DNA from: Mesostigma viride
Taxonomy: Eukaryota > Streptophyta > Mesostigmatophyceae > Mesostigmatales > Mesostigmataceae
Direction of reading: 5' to 3'
Assembly (NCBI GenBank): GCA_009746045.1
Contig: RPFO01000670.1
Coordinates: 401,042-465,041 of the forward strand
DNA length: 64,000 nucleotides
Shown here: positions 32,901 to 42,550 of the stretch, piece by piece
Layout of the letters: each line of letters opens with the position of its first letter
How positions within the stretch are numbered: the stretch's first letter is position 1
The notes under the pieces: model-generated
Told to the model about the DNA's origin: nothing
The model's database searches: none
Seen by the model: the letters and a program-made list of their open reading frames with translations, nothing else
Position numbers and translations under genes: made by a program

Positions 32901-34631
32901 CTGGGTATGTGCCCCGGCTTTCTTGTTCGCGCATAGCTGCTGAAGGCCAGGGGGGTTTAGGAAACGTGCTGTTTATATAGATCCCGCCAGTTCATCGAAG
33001 ACTTGGATGGGAGACGAATGAGTCCAGGGGAGTGACAGCAGCAGCAGCAGCACATGAGATCCATGTTTTCCTGTGCTGCAGTGTCTGGACTACAGCACGT
33101 GCCATGGCCATCCTTCCCCCCCCCCCCCCCCCCCTTTTCCCCTAGCAAAAGCTGATGCGTCCCTTTGCCACCATGGTTGTGTTTACGCGCATGTACGCAG
33201 AGTCGGTGTCTCGGTGGGAGCAAGATCTGCGGGGGGGCCTTCGCGCGTTCAAGGAGGTGCACGGCAACCTAAGTGAGGGCATGCGCTACTACACCGCCAT
33301 CCAGGTGAGCGTGGCCGGTTACATCTGGCACTTCGAGACTGGTTTTTTATTGGTCCAGGGCAACGCGTGCAATATCATAACAGATCATTTGTGAATCCTC
33401 TGGTCATGGCATTCGGTGGCACTTGTGCATTGTGGGCTGTTTGAAGCGTGGCTGTGTGCTGCTGTTTCCAATGGTGAGCAATACATCACGCAATGCTGCG
33501 AGATGGGTCAGTGGGAGGTTGCCAGTGGATAACCATTTTGAGGAATGGGTGAGTTTGCAAAATGGACATGGCTATGTGTGGGTGTGGTTGCCATTGACAA
33601 AAGAGAGAATTTTTCTAACATTTCCCTCGAGGTCTTGGTCCCCAAGTTGGCACGCCAAAATTGGCAGTTCTTGCTAAAAATATAACTACTGCGACTGTTT
33701 TGGGGGCGGATGGCCGGCCGCAGAGACACACAGGAGTAAAAGAATATTGCAAATTGTTTACTGTAGTAAACCATGCACAAATGAGATTAGATCACTGCTG
33801 TGTATTGGAATCCTAGTAGTGTAGTATACAAAATTGATATTAATGACCCATGTGCACACAAATGTTTTAATTTTATTGTTTTAAGTTTAGAGCACTTGTC
33901 ATTGGAGGTGGGGAAAGTGATTGACTTGGCAATGACATATGCCATGCTGAGCAAACGTGCGTGGTGTCCCGTGGTCTACTCCCGTTTTGACATGTTGCAT
34001 ATGGCAGGATTCCATCAAGGCGTACAAGCAGCAGTGCGGCGACTTTGTCATGACGCGCAAGCTACAGCGGGATGACATGTTGGAGGCGTTCACGAAGATG
34101 CCCACGACACACGCGACGCGAGCGTCACCAGCACCGACACAAGCCGCACCGCCCGCTGCCACGCCGGCACCTGGGGGTTACCAACAGCCAGGAGGGCCAC
34201 CACAAAGTGCTTACGGAGCAGCGCCCCATCAATCGAGGTACCCCCCCGGCGGGGGTGGATACGGCCCACCGCCCATGTCTGGGCCACCAGCGGGGGTTTA
34301 TGGTAACCCCTATGCTGCCTACGGGCAACCGGATGGCCAGATGCCTCCGCCTCCGCATTACTTCCCGCCCCCCCCTGGTGGTCAGCCTGGCATGCCGCCC
34401 CAGGGCTATCAGCAGGCACCCCCTGGTGGGCAACCTGGCATTCCACCGCAGGGATATCAGCAGCAGTACGGCGCCCCACAGGGTGGCGGGTACGGTGGAC
34501 AGCCAGGCTACCAAGCGCAGCAGCCATACGGGGGGGCGTCTTATCAGGCACCTCCATACAACCAGATGCCACCAAACCAGCCAAACCAACCTCCGCAGCA
34601 GCCGCCGTTTCCGCAGGGCTGGTACCATTAG
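12329..34631 (+). CDS. ALIX/BRO1-domain protein (ESCRT accessory factor), 21 exons, ~912 aa
   Basis: Exons: 12329-12540, 13569-13812, 14473-14592, 15125-15199, 16721-16789, 17430-17517, 17886-17947, 18766-18854, 19689-19761, 20327-20434, 21652-21735, 22818-22980, 23448-23538, 24367-24436, 25068-25145, 25333-25419, 26105-26173, 31680-31820, 32386-32418, 33146-33304, 34008-34631. All are GT-AG with matching phases; 913 codons including stop. Residues ~1-370 form the BRO1 domain ([30 protein letters not shown]-like [32 protein letters not shown]). Residues ~380-737 form the coiled-coil V domain ([19 protein letters not shown]). Residues ~738-912 are a Pro/Gly/Gln/Tyr-rich tail. Family knowledge: BRO1 binds ESCRT-III/Snf7, and ALIX acts in endosomal sorting, membrane repair and cytokinesis. 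The length matches animal and plant ALIX (~850-870). Exon 19's donor and exon 8's acceptor have alternatives. Several introns carry tandem arrays. Confidence 0.9.
13813..14027 (+). repeat. (GGGT)n then (GGCT)n microsatellite beginning at a splice donor
   Basis: About 30 GGGT units (13813-13935) followed by about 23 GGCT units (to 14027). The first bases of the array are the GTGGGT donor of ALIX exon 2, so the repeat appears to have grown out of the 5' splice site. Frames of 131-365 codons through it (both strands) are repeat artefacts. The GGGT run is G-quadruplex-prone on the sense strand. Confidence 0.95.
14708..14757 (+). repeat. (GT)n microsatellite
   Basis: About 24 GT units in ALIX intron 3. 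Antisense HTHTHT frames are artefacts. Confidence 0.9.
15228..15437 (+). repeat. ~31-bp minisatellite (GCTAGAACACGATGGCATGT type)
   Basis: Six or seven imperfect tandem units of about 31-32 bp (GGGGGCGTGTGCTAGAACAC core) lie near the 5' end of ALIX intron 4, upstream of the 45-bp minisatellite. Confidence 0.8.
15541..16527 (+). repeat. 45-bp minisatellite, ~22 copies, ALIX intron 4
   Basis: The unit starts TGTGTTGAATCACAAGGCTG and ends AACACGCCGAGTCGTTGC; the period is exactly 45 bp, with a handful of single-base variants (GCTG/GGTG; CATA/CGTA). Because 45 is a multiple of three and the unit lacks stops in several frames, frames of 335-433 codons run through both strands (for example a 15-residue repeat around [11 protein letters not shown]). 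Position between two ALIX exons shows these are intronic, not a protein. Confidence 0.95.
19387..19455 (+). repeat. (GT)n microsatellite upstream of a duplicated exon
   Basis: About 32 GT units in ALIX intron 8. It is followed at 19563-19600 by a partial copy of exon 9 ([12 protein letters not shown] versus [12 protein letters not shown] in the real exon at 19689). Confidence 0.9.
19563..19600 (+). pseudogene. Partial tandem duplicate of ALIX exon 9
   Basis: The acceptor ACAG followed by GGAGAACGACCGCATGTACC matches the real exon 9 start (19689, GGAGAACAACAGCATCTACC), including the residues EN-IYLV-IP. The upstream intron sequence is duplicated too (CGTGTGTGCTTGACACGTGC resembles CGCGTGTACCTGACACACGC). 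The copy loses similarity after IP. Its nearest GT (19601) would give a length out of phase with exon 8 and exon 10, so it is probably a dead exon copy rather than a mutually exclusive exon. Confidence 0.6.
22364..22792 (+). repeat. (CCCCTG)n hexanucleotide array, ~70 copies
   Basis: An almost perfect 6-bp repeat over 430 bp, ending 25 bp before the acceptor of ALIX exon 12 (22818). It occupies the place of the branch point and polypyrimidine tract. Pro/Ala/Leu frames (+) and Gln/Gly/Arg frames (-) of 150-310 codons are artefacts. Confidence 0.95.
23896..23962 (+). repeat. (GT)n microsatellite
   Basis: Interrupted GT run (TTTGTGTG interruptions) in ALIX intron 13. Confidence 0.9.
25515..25750. 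mobile_element. 236-bp MITE with CAGTCATTCACGCC ends, TA-flanked
   Basis: The left end CAGTCATTCACGCC (25515) and the right end GGCGTGAATGACTG (to 25750) are inverted repeats, flanked by TA on both sides (25513-25514 and 25751-25752), as expected for Tc1/mariner. An internal copy of the left end occurs at about 25682. Internal CTTAAG/TTGGCTTAAG motifs repeat. There is no coding capacity. It lies in ALIX intron 16. The end sequence resembles the larger element at 7502-8235. Confidence 0.7.
26174..31070 (+). repeat. ~68-bp minisatellite, ~70 copies, derived from the ALIX exon 17-intron junction
   Basis: The unit consists of CTGCAGGAGATGAAGCAGAAG, which is the last 21 nt of exon 17. It is followed by GTACGG/GTAAGG/GTGCGG (donor-like), ATTGTAAGGAGACAAATG, a G7-G10 tract and CAATAGTTTAG (acceptor-like). 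Each unit therefore contains a 24-nt segment bounded by AG and GT, in frame with exon 17. Array length is about 4.9 kb. A block of about 1.85 kb is itself tandemly duplicated (see findings). Long Pro/Tyr/Leu-rich antisense frames are artefacts. Confidence 0.95.
31071..31360 (+). repeat. Degenerate 3' margin of the exon-17 minisatellite
   Basis: Progressively diverged units continue past the regular array: GCTGCAGGAGTTGAAGCGCAAG at 31083, GGAGATGAAGCGCAACG at 31137, GTGCAGGAGATGAGGG at 31175, GAAGATGAAGCAAAAAG at 31265. The spacer and G tract decay first, while the exon-like core stays recognisable. Confidence 0.75.
32447..32545 (+). repeat. ~42-bp repeat, 2.5 copies
   Basis: The unit CAATATTGTGCAGGGCGCAG plus GGGAAGGGAGCACATGCC is repeated two and a half times in ALIX intron 19. 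Confidence 0.8.
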
Positions 34632-34934
34632 TGATCTTACTTTGCCCGCCTCTTGGAATGCGGACTCCTGTTCAGGGCTTCCCTCTCTTGGAAGTGTGCC
34701 AGGCTTAGTCTCCCTGCCTTCTGTGTCGTTTGGCTGGCCATCTCAGCCAGCGTCTTCTCTAAATGTTTATGTGCAGGTGCCCGGTGCATGATGGTGAATT
34801 GCCCAGTGCCTCACATTAAGGAAATGGAACGTTTACATACCAGAAATGCTACCATGTTCCGTCTGTAATGCGAATTTATTTAGGCATTTTCATGTGCATG
34901 TCAGAAAGCTAGCACTTGCGGTCCTTACAGTATT
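34632..34934. other. 3' flank of the ALIX gene
   Basis: The likely ALIX 3' UTR, with no coding frame of interest. A TGTAA (34865-34869), the polyadenylation signal used by many chlorophytes, lies 230 bp after the stop. AAATAAACG at about 34973-34981 is another candidate. Neither can be chosen without transcripts. Confidence 0.35.
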
Positions 34935-35225
34935 TATCGATAGCCAATGTACCGACCCACTGGTCAGACGACAAATAAACGCGCAAGGCTACACAAATCC
35001 ACCTCCATTCATTCCATTGATCATCCTGAACGACTCGATAAACGTGGATATGATAACAGCAGGCTCGAGCTACCATGGCCGGTCTGGATTCTCCAGCTAC
35101 ACTTCTTGACAACTATGCCTGGACGCATGGCGATCCAACGTCGTGGAAGGACTAGGGTAGTTTTCTGAGAGGAATTAGACGCGAAGATTTCTGGCGGCCT
35201 GCGCTGGTTGTCTCATGAAGTATAT
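34935..35225 (+). repeat. Interspersed repeat R1 (CAGGCTCGAGCTACCATGG family)
   Basis: Shares ATCATCCTGAACGACTCG, ...GATAACAGCAGGCTCGAGC and TTTCTGGC..CCTGCGCTGGTTGTC with 39645-39800 (minus) and 51950-52275 (plus). The inner part (35105-35200) matches 4335-4430 in reverse. It looks like a transposon end, but no terminal structure or coding sequence identifies the class. Confidence 0.55.
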
Positions 35226-35439
35226 AAGTAAATAAGTACTTGTGTGTCATGCGCATGGGCATGCCACGGAGTACTATGCTAATAGATCATTAGAAAAAAA
35301 TTGCACGAAAGTTACAAATATCGTCTGCATCATGCCCCAACCATATGGTCACTGCGCTGGTTGTCGCCTTGATATTCTGATCAGGCACTCCGCAAAGGTG
35401 AAAACCATTTGCGTTCAGTGCCGGGCCGCGGAAAACGCG

Positions 35440-35612
35440 GAAAAACGCCTTGATATAGTCACTTGATAAAGTCACTAGAGGGGGAATGGGGATACAATCC
35501 TCATCTGAGCTGTCCTCTACGTACTGTAATGACTAGGCGGTAGTGTAGCGGCTATCCTCAGCCTGGGCAATATAACCTCCACCTGCGGTACATTGTCTCA
35601 AATTGATAGGTA
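35440..35612 (-). pseudogene. LINE ORF2 distal fragment
   Basis: In reverse complement, CCGCAGGTGGAGGTTAT and GAGGATAGCCGCTACACTAC (35526-35590) match the last ~70 bases of the window (63930-64000), which belong to the LINE polyprotein. The fragment therefore continues the ORF2 reading frame beyond the window edge (…VEDSSDEDCIPIPPL… in the same direction). Confidence 0.6.
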
Positions 35613-35662
35613 TTGATAGTTGTCTCTAGCTGGACAACTACGATACATCTACTGGATTAATA

Positions 35663-35730
35663 CCAACGGGAGCACAAGTCTAACTAATTAATTAATCTAC
35701 TGGATTAATGAATTAATTAATTAATTAATA
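35663..35730 (+). mobile_element. Type-1 LINE 3' terminus with TTAA tail (5'-truncated)
   Basis: CCAACGGGAGCACAAGTCTAA is followed by TAATTAATTAATC and, after a short gap, AATTAATTAATTAATTAATA. It retains only the 3' half of the hairpin found at 53425-53453. Confidence 0.6.
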
Positions 35731-35958
35731 GATGCATATCGCTCACGTCCAACTACCAAGTGGTTGCAAGAAAAAGAGACCTGAAAGCACTGCTGCTCGT
35801 CTTGATGTGTATAACCAGCACTATCCCAGAAACCGAGTCACTGCTTCCAGAAATACGCAGCCCACAACATTTGGTGCCCACCGTCTTGCAAGCGACGCCT
35901 TGACTGGATGATGGAATACCCCCATTGATCATCCACGTTGGCTATGCACTGCCAGATC

Positions 35959-38900
35959 TCAATTCTTTACACCCGGTGCCGCGCGCCTCCCCAGCTTGCT
36001 GTCGAGCTCCTTCTCGTTCTTGCAGTAGTAGCCCAACCAGAACGCACGAGCCAGGCGGCCAGCGCCCCCTGCTATCTCCTCCCCTTCCCCTTCCTCCTCT
36101 GCTTCCTTGTCCGAGCCGTAGCCCCCGCCCTGAACCACGCGCATAAGACATGGCACATGAGTGCTTCTTAGCTAGTCCACCAACACCCAACATAGCAATG
36201 AGGATTTTAATCATGGGCATTCAACCTTCCAGGCACCATAATCCAGGGAAAGAATCACCACACAATCACAAGGGGCGCTGTCTCCCGCATGTGCCCTGAG
36301 GCATCAAACAAATAGTTGCAAGCACACCCCAAACAAATAGTTGCAAGCACACCCCAAACAAACAGTTGCAAGCACACCCCAAACAAATAGTTGCAAGCAC
36401 ACCCCAAACAAATAGTTGCAAGCACACCCTAAACAAATAGTTGCAAGCACACCCCAAACAAATAGTTGCAAGCACACCCCAAACATATAGTTGCAAGCAC
36501 ACCCCAAACAAATAGTTGCAAGCACACCCCAAACAATTAGTTGCAAGCACAAATTAGTTGCAAGCACACCCCAAACAAATAGTTGCAAGCACACCCCAAA
36601 CAAACAGTTGCAAGCACACCCCAAACAAACAGTTGCAAGCACACCCCAAACAAATAGTTGCAAGCACACCCCAAACAAACAGTTGCAAGCACACCCCCAA
36701 CAAATAGTTGCAGGCACACCCCAAACAAATAGTTGCAAGCACACCCCAAACAAACAGTTGCAAGCACACCCCAAACAAACAGTTGCAAGCACACCCCAAA
36801 CAAATAGTTGCAAGCACACCCCAAACAAACAGTTGCAAGCACACCCCAAACAAACAGTTGCAAGCACACCCCAAACAAATAGTTGCAAGCACACCCCAAA
36901 CAAACAGTTGCAAGCACACCCCAAACAAACAGTTGCAAGCACACCCCAAACAAACAGTTGCAAGCACACCCCAAACAAATAGTTGCAAGCACACCCCAAA
37001 CAAACAGTTGCAAGCACACCCCAAACAAACAGTTGGAAGCACACCCCAAACAAACAGTTGCAAGCACACCCCAAACAAACAGTTGCAAGCACACCCCAAA
37101 CAAACAGTTGCAAGCACACCCCAAACAAATAGTTGCAAGCACACCCCAAACAAACAGTTGCAAGCACACCCCAAACAAACAGTTGCAAGCACACCCCAAA
37201 CAAATAGTTGCAAGCACACCCCAAACAAACAGTTGCAAGCACACCCCAAACAAATCATTCCCTTTCAGCCACCCCACCCAGGCTACGAGTCATTTGGTTA
37301 CGTAATGTGCTGAGGGAGTCCTGGGCACATGTTCCTGCGCATCATCGCATGCCGAGTGGCCTGACCATCCCACGAGAGGGAACACTCACGCTAGCGACCA
37401 CGCCAGACACGTGCAACCAGCCTAACCACACGCTTGCCTCGCACCGCACTCACTGCGTTGCCCTCCCCATCCCCCAGCCACTGTTCCGATGTGCGGCCGG
37501 ACACAGGGCACACCATCAGCTCGTTGGAAGGGTCCACCACCATCTCCCGACACGTATCGTCGCACACTGGTGGATGCAGGGTGGTGTGCGGCATGCAGCA
37601 TAAGGCATGGGCGATGGGGCATGAGGCATGGCAACCGCAACGCACGATAAAAGAGCAGAAACATGCACTGGTCAGCAGTCATCCGATAGAAAAGTGGTGT
37701 AGCTAAGCTGTTTAGTGAATTGGTATAAATTAGAGGCACTGAAATGTGGTATAGAAAAGTGGTATCGACCACGCTCGCCCCGGCAGCAACAACAGACGGG
37801 ATCACTGTAGAAAGCACTGTAGAAATGTGACATCCCCCAAAACTTGCGTGTAGACGTCCTAACATGGCACCAAACAAAGCAGGCATGTGTGTAGACCGGC
37901 CCACTGCCCCCAGTGCTCCTCCCCCTCCCCTCCCGCTTCCACTACCGCATCTCTTTCCATGCCCCTTCCCTCCCCTCCACCCCCCTGGCTTGACAGCCGT
38001 GGTGCTCTCTTTACTGATTGTTGGCAGCAGGTGCCAAACCACCCACCCTCACTTGCTCCTCCCGTCTCGCCCCCCCAACCTTCCCCCACCCCTGCCCACA
38101 CGCACCGTGTGCGCGGCCTGTCGTCTCACACAGGAAGACGTCGCCGATGACGTGGTAGCTACACCCAGGGCCCGAGCAGGCGGTGTGCTCTGCTGCCCGC
38201 CGTGCCGCCTGCACACCAACAAAGCCGTGGCGGGCGCGCCAGCTGGCGATTTCCTCGCCCATCGTCGTGTTGTGCAGAAGCAGCGAATCGTCCTGGGCCA
38301 CCTGTTCAGCGCACAGTGAGTGACACATGAGCAAATGGTGAGCAACGTACAAAGGGCGAGGCATAAGACAGCCGGAGGGTCCCCGCGCAAGGATGCGCTG
38401 ACACCGCCCACGGATATGAGTGCAACCTGGGGCGAATGCACATACCTGGGGCAAAGCCCCTCCAGGGTCTGTCATATCTCATGCCCTCCCTGCTGTGCAA
38501 TTACCCCAGGAGCCCTGCGGAGCCGTTATTACAAAGGAAAAACCTGTCTGCTTGTGGGATGGAGGGAAGACATGAGGGTGGAGGTACAGTGCGAGGGAGC
38601 CTTGCAACTGCCATGTATGTATGACCGCGACATGGTTTAAACGAGGAGAATGCGAGACCCACCCATCTGACGCCTCCAACATGCACACGACGATACGCGC
38701 GGTGCCCCTCCTGGGTGGCCCACCTCCATCCTGCCGCGCACGCGTGCACCATCCTGGCAAGCGCGCCACCTGGCAACCCACCTGCGCGCGCGTGGGCGCC
38801 TGCGTGCGATAAGCGCGCTGCATCTGTGCCATGTCCTCCCTCAGCTCGGGGGGCGCGCCCGTGATGGCGTCCGCGGCCTCGCTGCGGTCCAGCTGGCGGG

Positions 38901-41900
38901 CATCACAGGGTGGTTGATGGATGATGGTTGATGGCAGCGGCGGCGGGGGCAGATAGTCAGTATGTGGTGGTGTTGCAAAGAGAGGGGAGAATGGGTGCCA
39001 CACGGTGGCCAAGGGGGTATGTTAAAAGCAATCAGACACAGACGGTCGCTGGAAGGCCAGATTGGGATGATGGAGTTACCGCACCGGGGATGTTCCAAGG
39101 GGGCCCTGGGCGGCCCGTGATCGCCCGCAACCGCCAGTGTGGGCACGGGGCGCATGGGCACCTGCAACCTTTTCCACCGAGACACGGAAACACAATAGGC
39201 ACATGGCTGCCCCCCCGCATGGGGCAGCGCTCCGTGCATACGGAGATGCCGTTGCGACCATGGGCAAAACGCGTAACCGCTGACTGGCTGCTACTTCAGC
39301 GCTAGGAAGTGGCTACTTGATGGCTCTCTAGTGGATCCTTAATGGCTACTGAGAGGCTAGTTAACCGCTACTTGATGGCTCTCTAGTGGATCCTTAATGG
39401 CTACTGAGAGGCTAGTTAACCGCTACTTGATGGCTCTCTAGTGGATCCTTAATGGCTACTGAGAGGCTAGTTAACCGCTACTTGATGGCTCTCTAGTGGA
39501 TCCTTAATGGCTACTGAGAGGCTAGTTAACCGCTACTTGATGGCTCTCTAGTGGATCCTTAATGGCTACTGAGAGGCTAGTTAACCGCTACTTGATGGCT
39601 CTCTAGTGGATCCTTAATGGCTACTGAGAGGCTAGTTAACCGCTACTTGACTGCTGGTGCTGTGCGATCCCACGTCATACCGCAGTAGTGACAATAAGAC
39701 AACCAGCGCAGGCCAGAAATCGGGAGAATCACGACCATGGTAGCTCGAGCCTGTTGTTATCTTGTCCGCATTTGTCGAGTGGTTCAGGATGATGAATATG
39801 AATGGAGGTGGAAAAGCAAATGTCTCAAAACACAGTCTTAACGCCGTCAATCACAACACTCGTTCCTTGGGGGGTGGAAGCATACGTCTTGATCTTTGCA
39901 CCCCCGCCCCCCACCCCCACCCCCCCCCCCCAGGCCACCCACAATGACACACCCAGGGCAAGAGTATGCATGCGGCAGCTGACGCTATCCCTACCCGGGA
40001 CCACCTCAACATACAATTTCCCCTGTGGGGTGCCCATCACGTCCCTTAATGCACAGCCCCTACTACATGTGAGTTTTACCGAATGCCACCTCACAGTGCA
40101 TCAATCACCGCCCCTTCATACTCACCTCAAAGTACATCTTCTTCCAGTTGCTGTTCTTGGCGCTGCTGGCTGCTGCCCCCACCTTGCCGCTCCACCGCAG
40201 GCAGTAGCTGAGGGGGAGCAGGAGGGCGAATGGGGGGGTGGGCACCACATTTATAAGCACGTGACTGCGTCACGTGGGTGCCAATACAGAGTAAAGGAAC
40301 TACATAAGGGCACTGCAGCAGAGGTTGGGCACCGCCACGAGAGCATGCACGTGGGTGCCAGCAGCAGGGAAGGGATGTGGGTGTTGGGGATGCCAGCACA
40401 CGGTATGCACGGTTTGATGACGGTCGATGGCATGGACCACATGCTACAGTCAGCATACGGGGCTCCACATGCTGTACCTACCAGCCGTCGGCCACACCGC
40501 AGTGCCTTGCTAATGAGAAATGAGAGAGCGCATGCAAAGCCGTGGGGGATTTGCGTGTGACGTGATGAAGCAGTCAACATCCACCATCCGACACCGCCAC
40601 ATCCGCACCGCATCGCACGCATGCCACCTGTCAGCAAATGCATGCTGCGCTGTGGAGGCCACACATGATGCTGCACAGAGGGTGGGCATGGGGGGCACAT
40701 GTGGGGTGCGCAGCCAGCCCTCCAGCTTGCAAGGCCCTTTACTCCGCATGGCCTTTCCTTCTAGCGGGGAATCGTTGCGGGTCTGGCAGTAAAATCGCGA
40801 CCAAAACACGGACAGCTGTTGATGTGCCGGCACGAGAACAGAGGCACTTACAGGTGTCGCCACAGCGCCGCGTCAAGGGTCATGTGGGCTAGGTACTTGC
40901 ACACGCGCGCGCACGTGGTCAGGTCCTGTGGGTGAAGTCATGCACGAGCGTGCAAAGGACAGCAGTGCCCGCGTTCAGGCACAAGAGCGGGGTGAGTGGT
41001 GGGGTGGGCAGAGCGCTGCTAAGAGTATGAGTGGGATTGCTGGTCCGGGTGGCTGTGCACCCCCTGGCCCACACGCCGCCACCCCTGCCCTGCCCAGCCC
41101 TGCCCTGCCCTGCGGCGCCACGCACAAAACTGGGGCAAGACAAGCACCCACGCCCGAACAGCCCTTTGGGATTGGGGCACCCCGTGGCGCCGCCCCCCCC
41201 CCCACCCCACGCACAATCCTAGCTCAACACGCACCCACACCTCAACAAAACAACCCGGTGCTCCACCCTCCACCCCCACCCCCACCCCCACCCCCACCCC
41301 CACCCCCACCCCCACCCCCACCCCCACCCCACCCCCCCCCCACCCCCACCCCCACCCCACCCCCACCCCCACCCCACCCCACCCCCACCCCCACCCCCAC
41401 CCCACCCCCACCCCCACCCCCACCCCCACCCCCACCCCCACCCCCACCCCACCCCCACCCACCCCCCACCCCCACCCCACCCCCACCCCCACCCCCATCC
41501 CCACCCCACCCCCACCCCCACCCCCACCCCTACCCCACCCCCACCCCCACCCATAGACATGCTGCAGTCAACCACCCAACCACGACCAGCCACCTGCGGC
41601 AAGCCTCTGTAAACAGCAAGCGCCGCAGCACCCACCTAAGGGCCGAGTAAGCCGCACATACCTCTGGTGAGAGGAAGCGCAGCATGTGGTGCAGCACCTC
41701 CGGGGGGAACACCGCCAGCTCACCAGCACTCGCCCGCAGCGCAATGCACGCCGCGTACGTCTCAGCCGCGCTGGCACACGCCACCGGGTGCAGCTGTGCC
41801 TCCTCGCCTCTGGCATCCACCACGCGGCAACGGGGGGCTGTGGCCGCTTCCGCCGGTGCGCGACAGGTGGCACGCTTGCGGGGGTGCTCGCCCGCCGCTG

Positions 41901-42550
41901 CCTCTTGGGAGCCAGGCCGCCTGGGGGCCGGCTGCTTGTGGGTGGCGGGGGCTGCTATAATGCGGGCGGGCGGGCGCTTGGTGTGGACAGGGGATGGGAC
42001 GTGTGCCGGCATACCACACCCAGGAGCTGGCGCGTCGGCAGCAGGCTGCGCGCGCCAGAAATGCGTCCGAGAAGAAACGGGTGACCACACCATGTGCACA
42101 GAAAGCACGGCGCAGTCAGTAACGTGAACTAGCGGGGTACGCAGTGTGAGCAGCATTCGTAGAGAGGTAACGATAGCCTGAGCTACCCAGCATGTTGCAA
42201 GCTGCCCGATTCAGCGGGCACTTGAGAACCGTCATGATAAATCCATGAAAAGGCTGGCCTCCATGCAATTCACTGCAAAACACCAAAAAAATAGAGGCAG
42301 CGTCGCTTTTCTCGTGTGCGTGGGTTGAAGATGCGCATGATCTAACCTCGCGATCGCAATCAGCCGGTAGATTAGTTGACGCGTCCTCATCCTCATGCTC
42401 CTCTGCCGCCAGCAATGCGTCTAGTTCGGTAAGAAAATCCTCATCGTTGAAATCTTCGTCCGACTCCGAAGCCGCATTGCTTGTCGCGGTTTTGTCTCCT
42501 GGAATTCCGTCCATTAAAACTGTGCAAGGCCGGATCCCTGGCACGAGCAA
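35959..42550 (-). CDS. F-box protein with Cys/His-rich C-terminal domain, eight exons, ~444 aa
   Basis: Exons on the minus strand: 42550-42347, 42045-41662, 40925-40852, 40207-40126, 38892-38782, 38301-38106, 37566-37454, 36129-35959. All are GT-AG with matching phases; 445 codons including stop. Residues 1-68 are acidic (ESDEDFNDEDFLTELDALL); an alternative start is Met13. Residues ~181-222 read as an F-box (FPPEVLHHMLRFLSPE, then DLTTCARVCKYLAHMTLDAA), the module that binds SKP1 in SCF ubiquitin ligases. A NWKKMYFE segment, typical just after an F-box, ends near 248. Residues 327-370 hold a possible zinc site: C327, C332, H335, C343, H350, C352, C356, C370 (CSGPGCSYH, CETTGRAH, VCDDTC, VCPVSGR). 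The last exon ends WLGYYCKNEKELDSKL. The substrate is unknown. The gene converges with ALIX and is head-to-head with GPI. Confidence 0.75.
36303..37256. repeat. 25-bp minisatellite, ~38 copies, F-box gene last intron
   Basis: The unit TAGTTGCAAGCACACCCCAAA plus CAAA (25 bp) is very regular, with a T/C variant (AAATAG versus AAACAG). It lies between F-box exons 7 and 8. Frames of 140-312 codons on both strands are artefacts. There are no unique spacers, so it is not a CRISPR-like array. Confidence 0.95.
39313..39650. repeat. 55-bp minisatellite, six copies
   Basis: The unit contains CTACTTGATGGCTCTCTAGTG, GATCCTTAATGGCTACTGAG and AGGCTAGTTAACCG. The period is exactly 55 bp (unit phase points 39321, 39376, 39431, 39486, 39541, 39596) and the copies are almost identical, so the amplification is recent. 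It lies in the F-box gene intron between 38892 and 40126. Confidence 0.95.
39645..39800 (-). repeat. Interspersed repeat R1, minus-strand copy
   Basis: The reverse complement contains GGCTCGAGCTACCATGGTCG, GATTCTCCCGATTTCTGGCC and TGCGCTGGTTGTC, as in the copies at 34935 and 51950. It lies inside an F-box gene intron, next to the 55-bp minisatellite. Confidence 0.6.
41268..41553 (+). repeat. (CCCCCA)n microsatellite, F-box gene intron 2
   Basis: CCCCCA and CCCCA units over about 285 bp; on the transcribed (minus) strand this is GGGGGT, strongly G-quadruplex-prone. Frames of 77-240 codons in Pro/Gly/Val are artefacts. Confidence 0.95.

Noticed and set aside
36304-37313. Cys/Leu-rich 246-312-codon and Lys/Gln-rich frames, and a CRISPR-like regular array
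   Set aside because: A 25-bp head-to-tail repeat without unique spacers, located in an intron of a eukaryotic gene; neither a protein nor CRISPR.
40928-41650. 240-codon proline-rich plus-strand frame
   Set aside because: A (CCCCCA)n array inside an F-box gene intron on the opposite strand.
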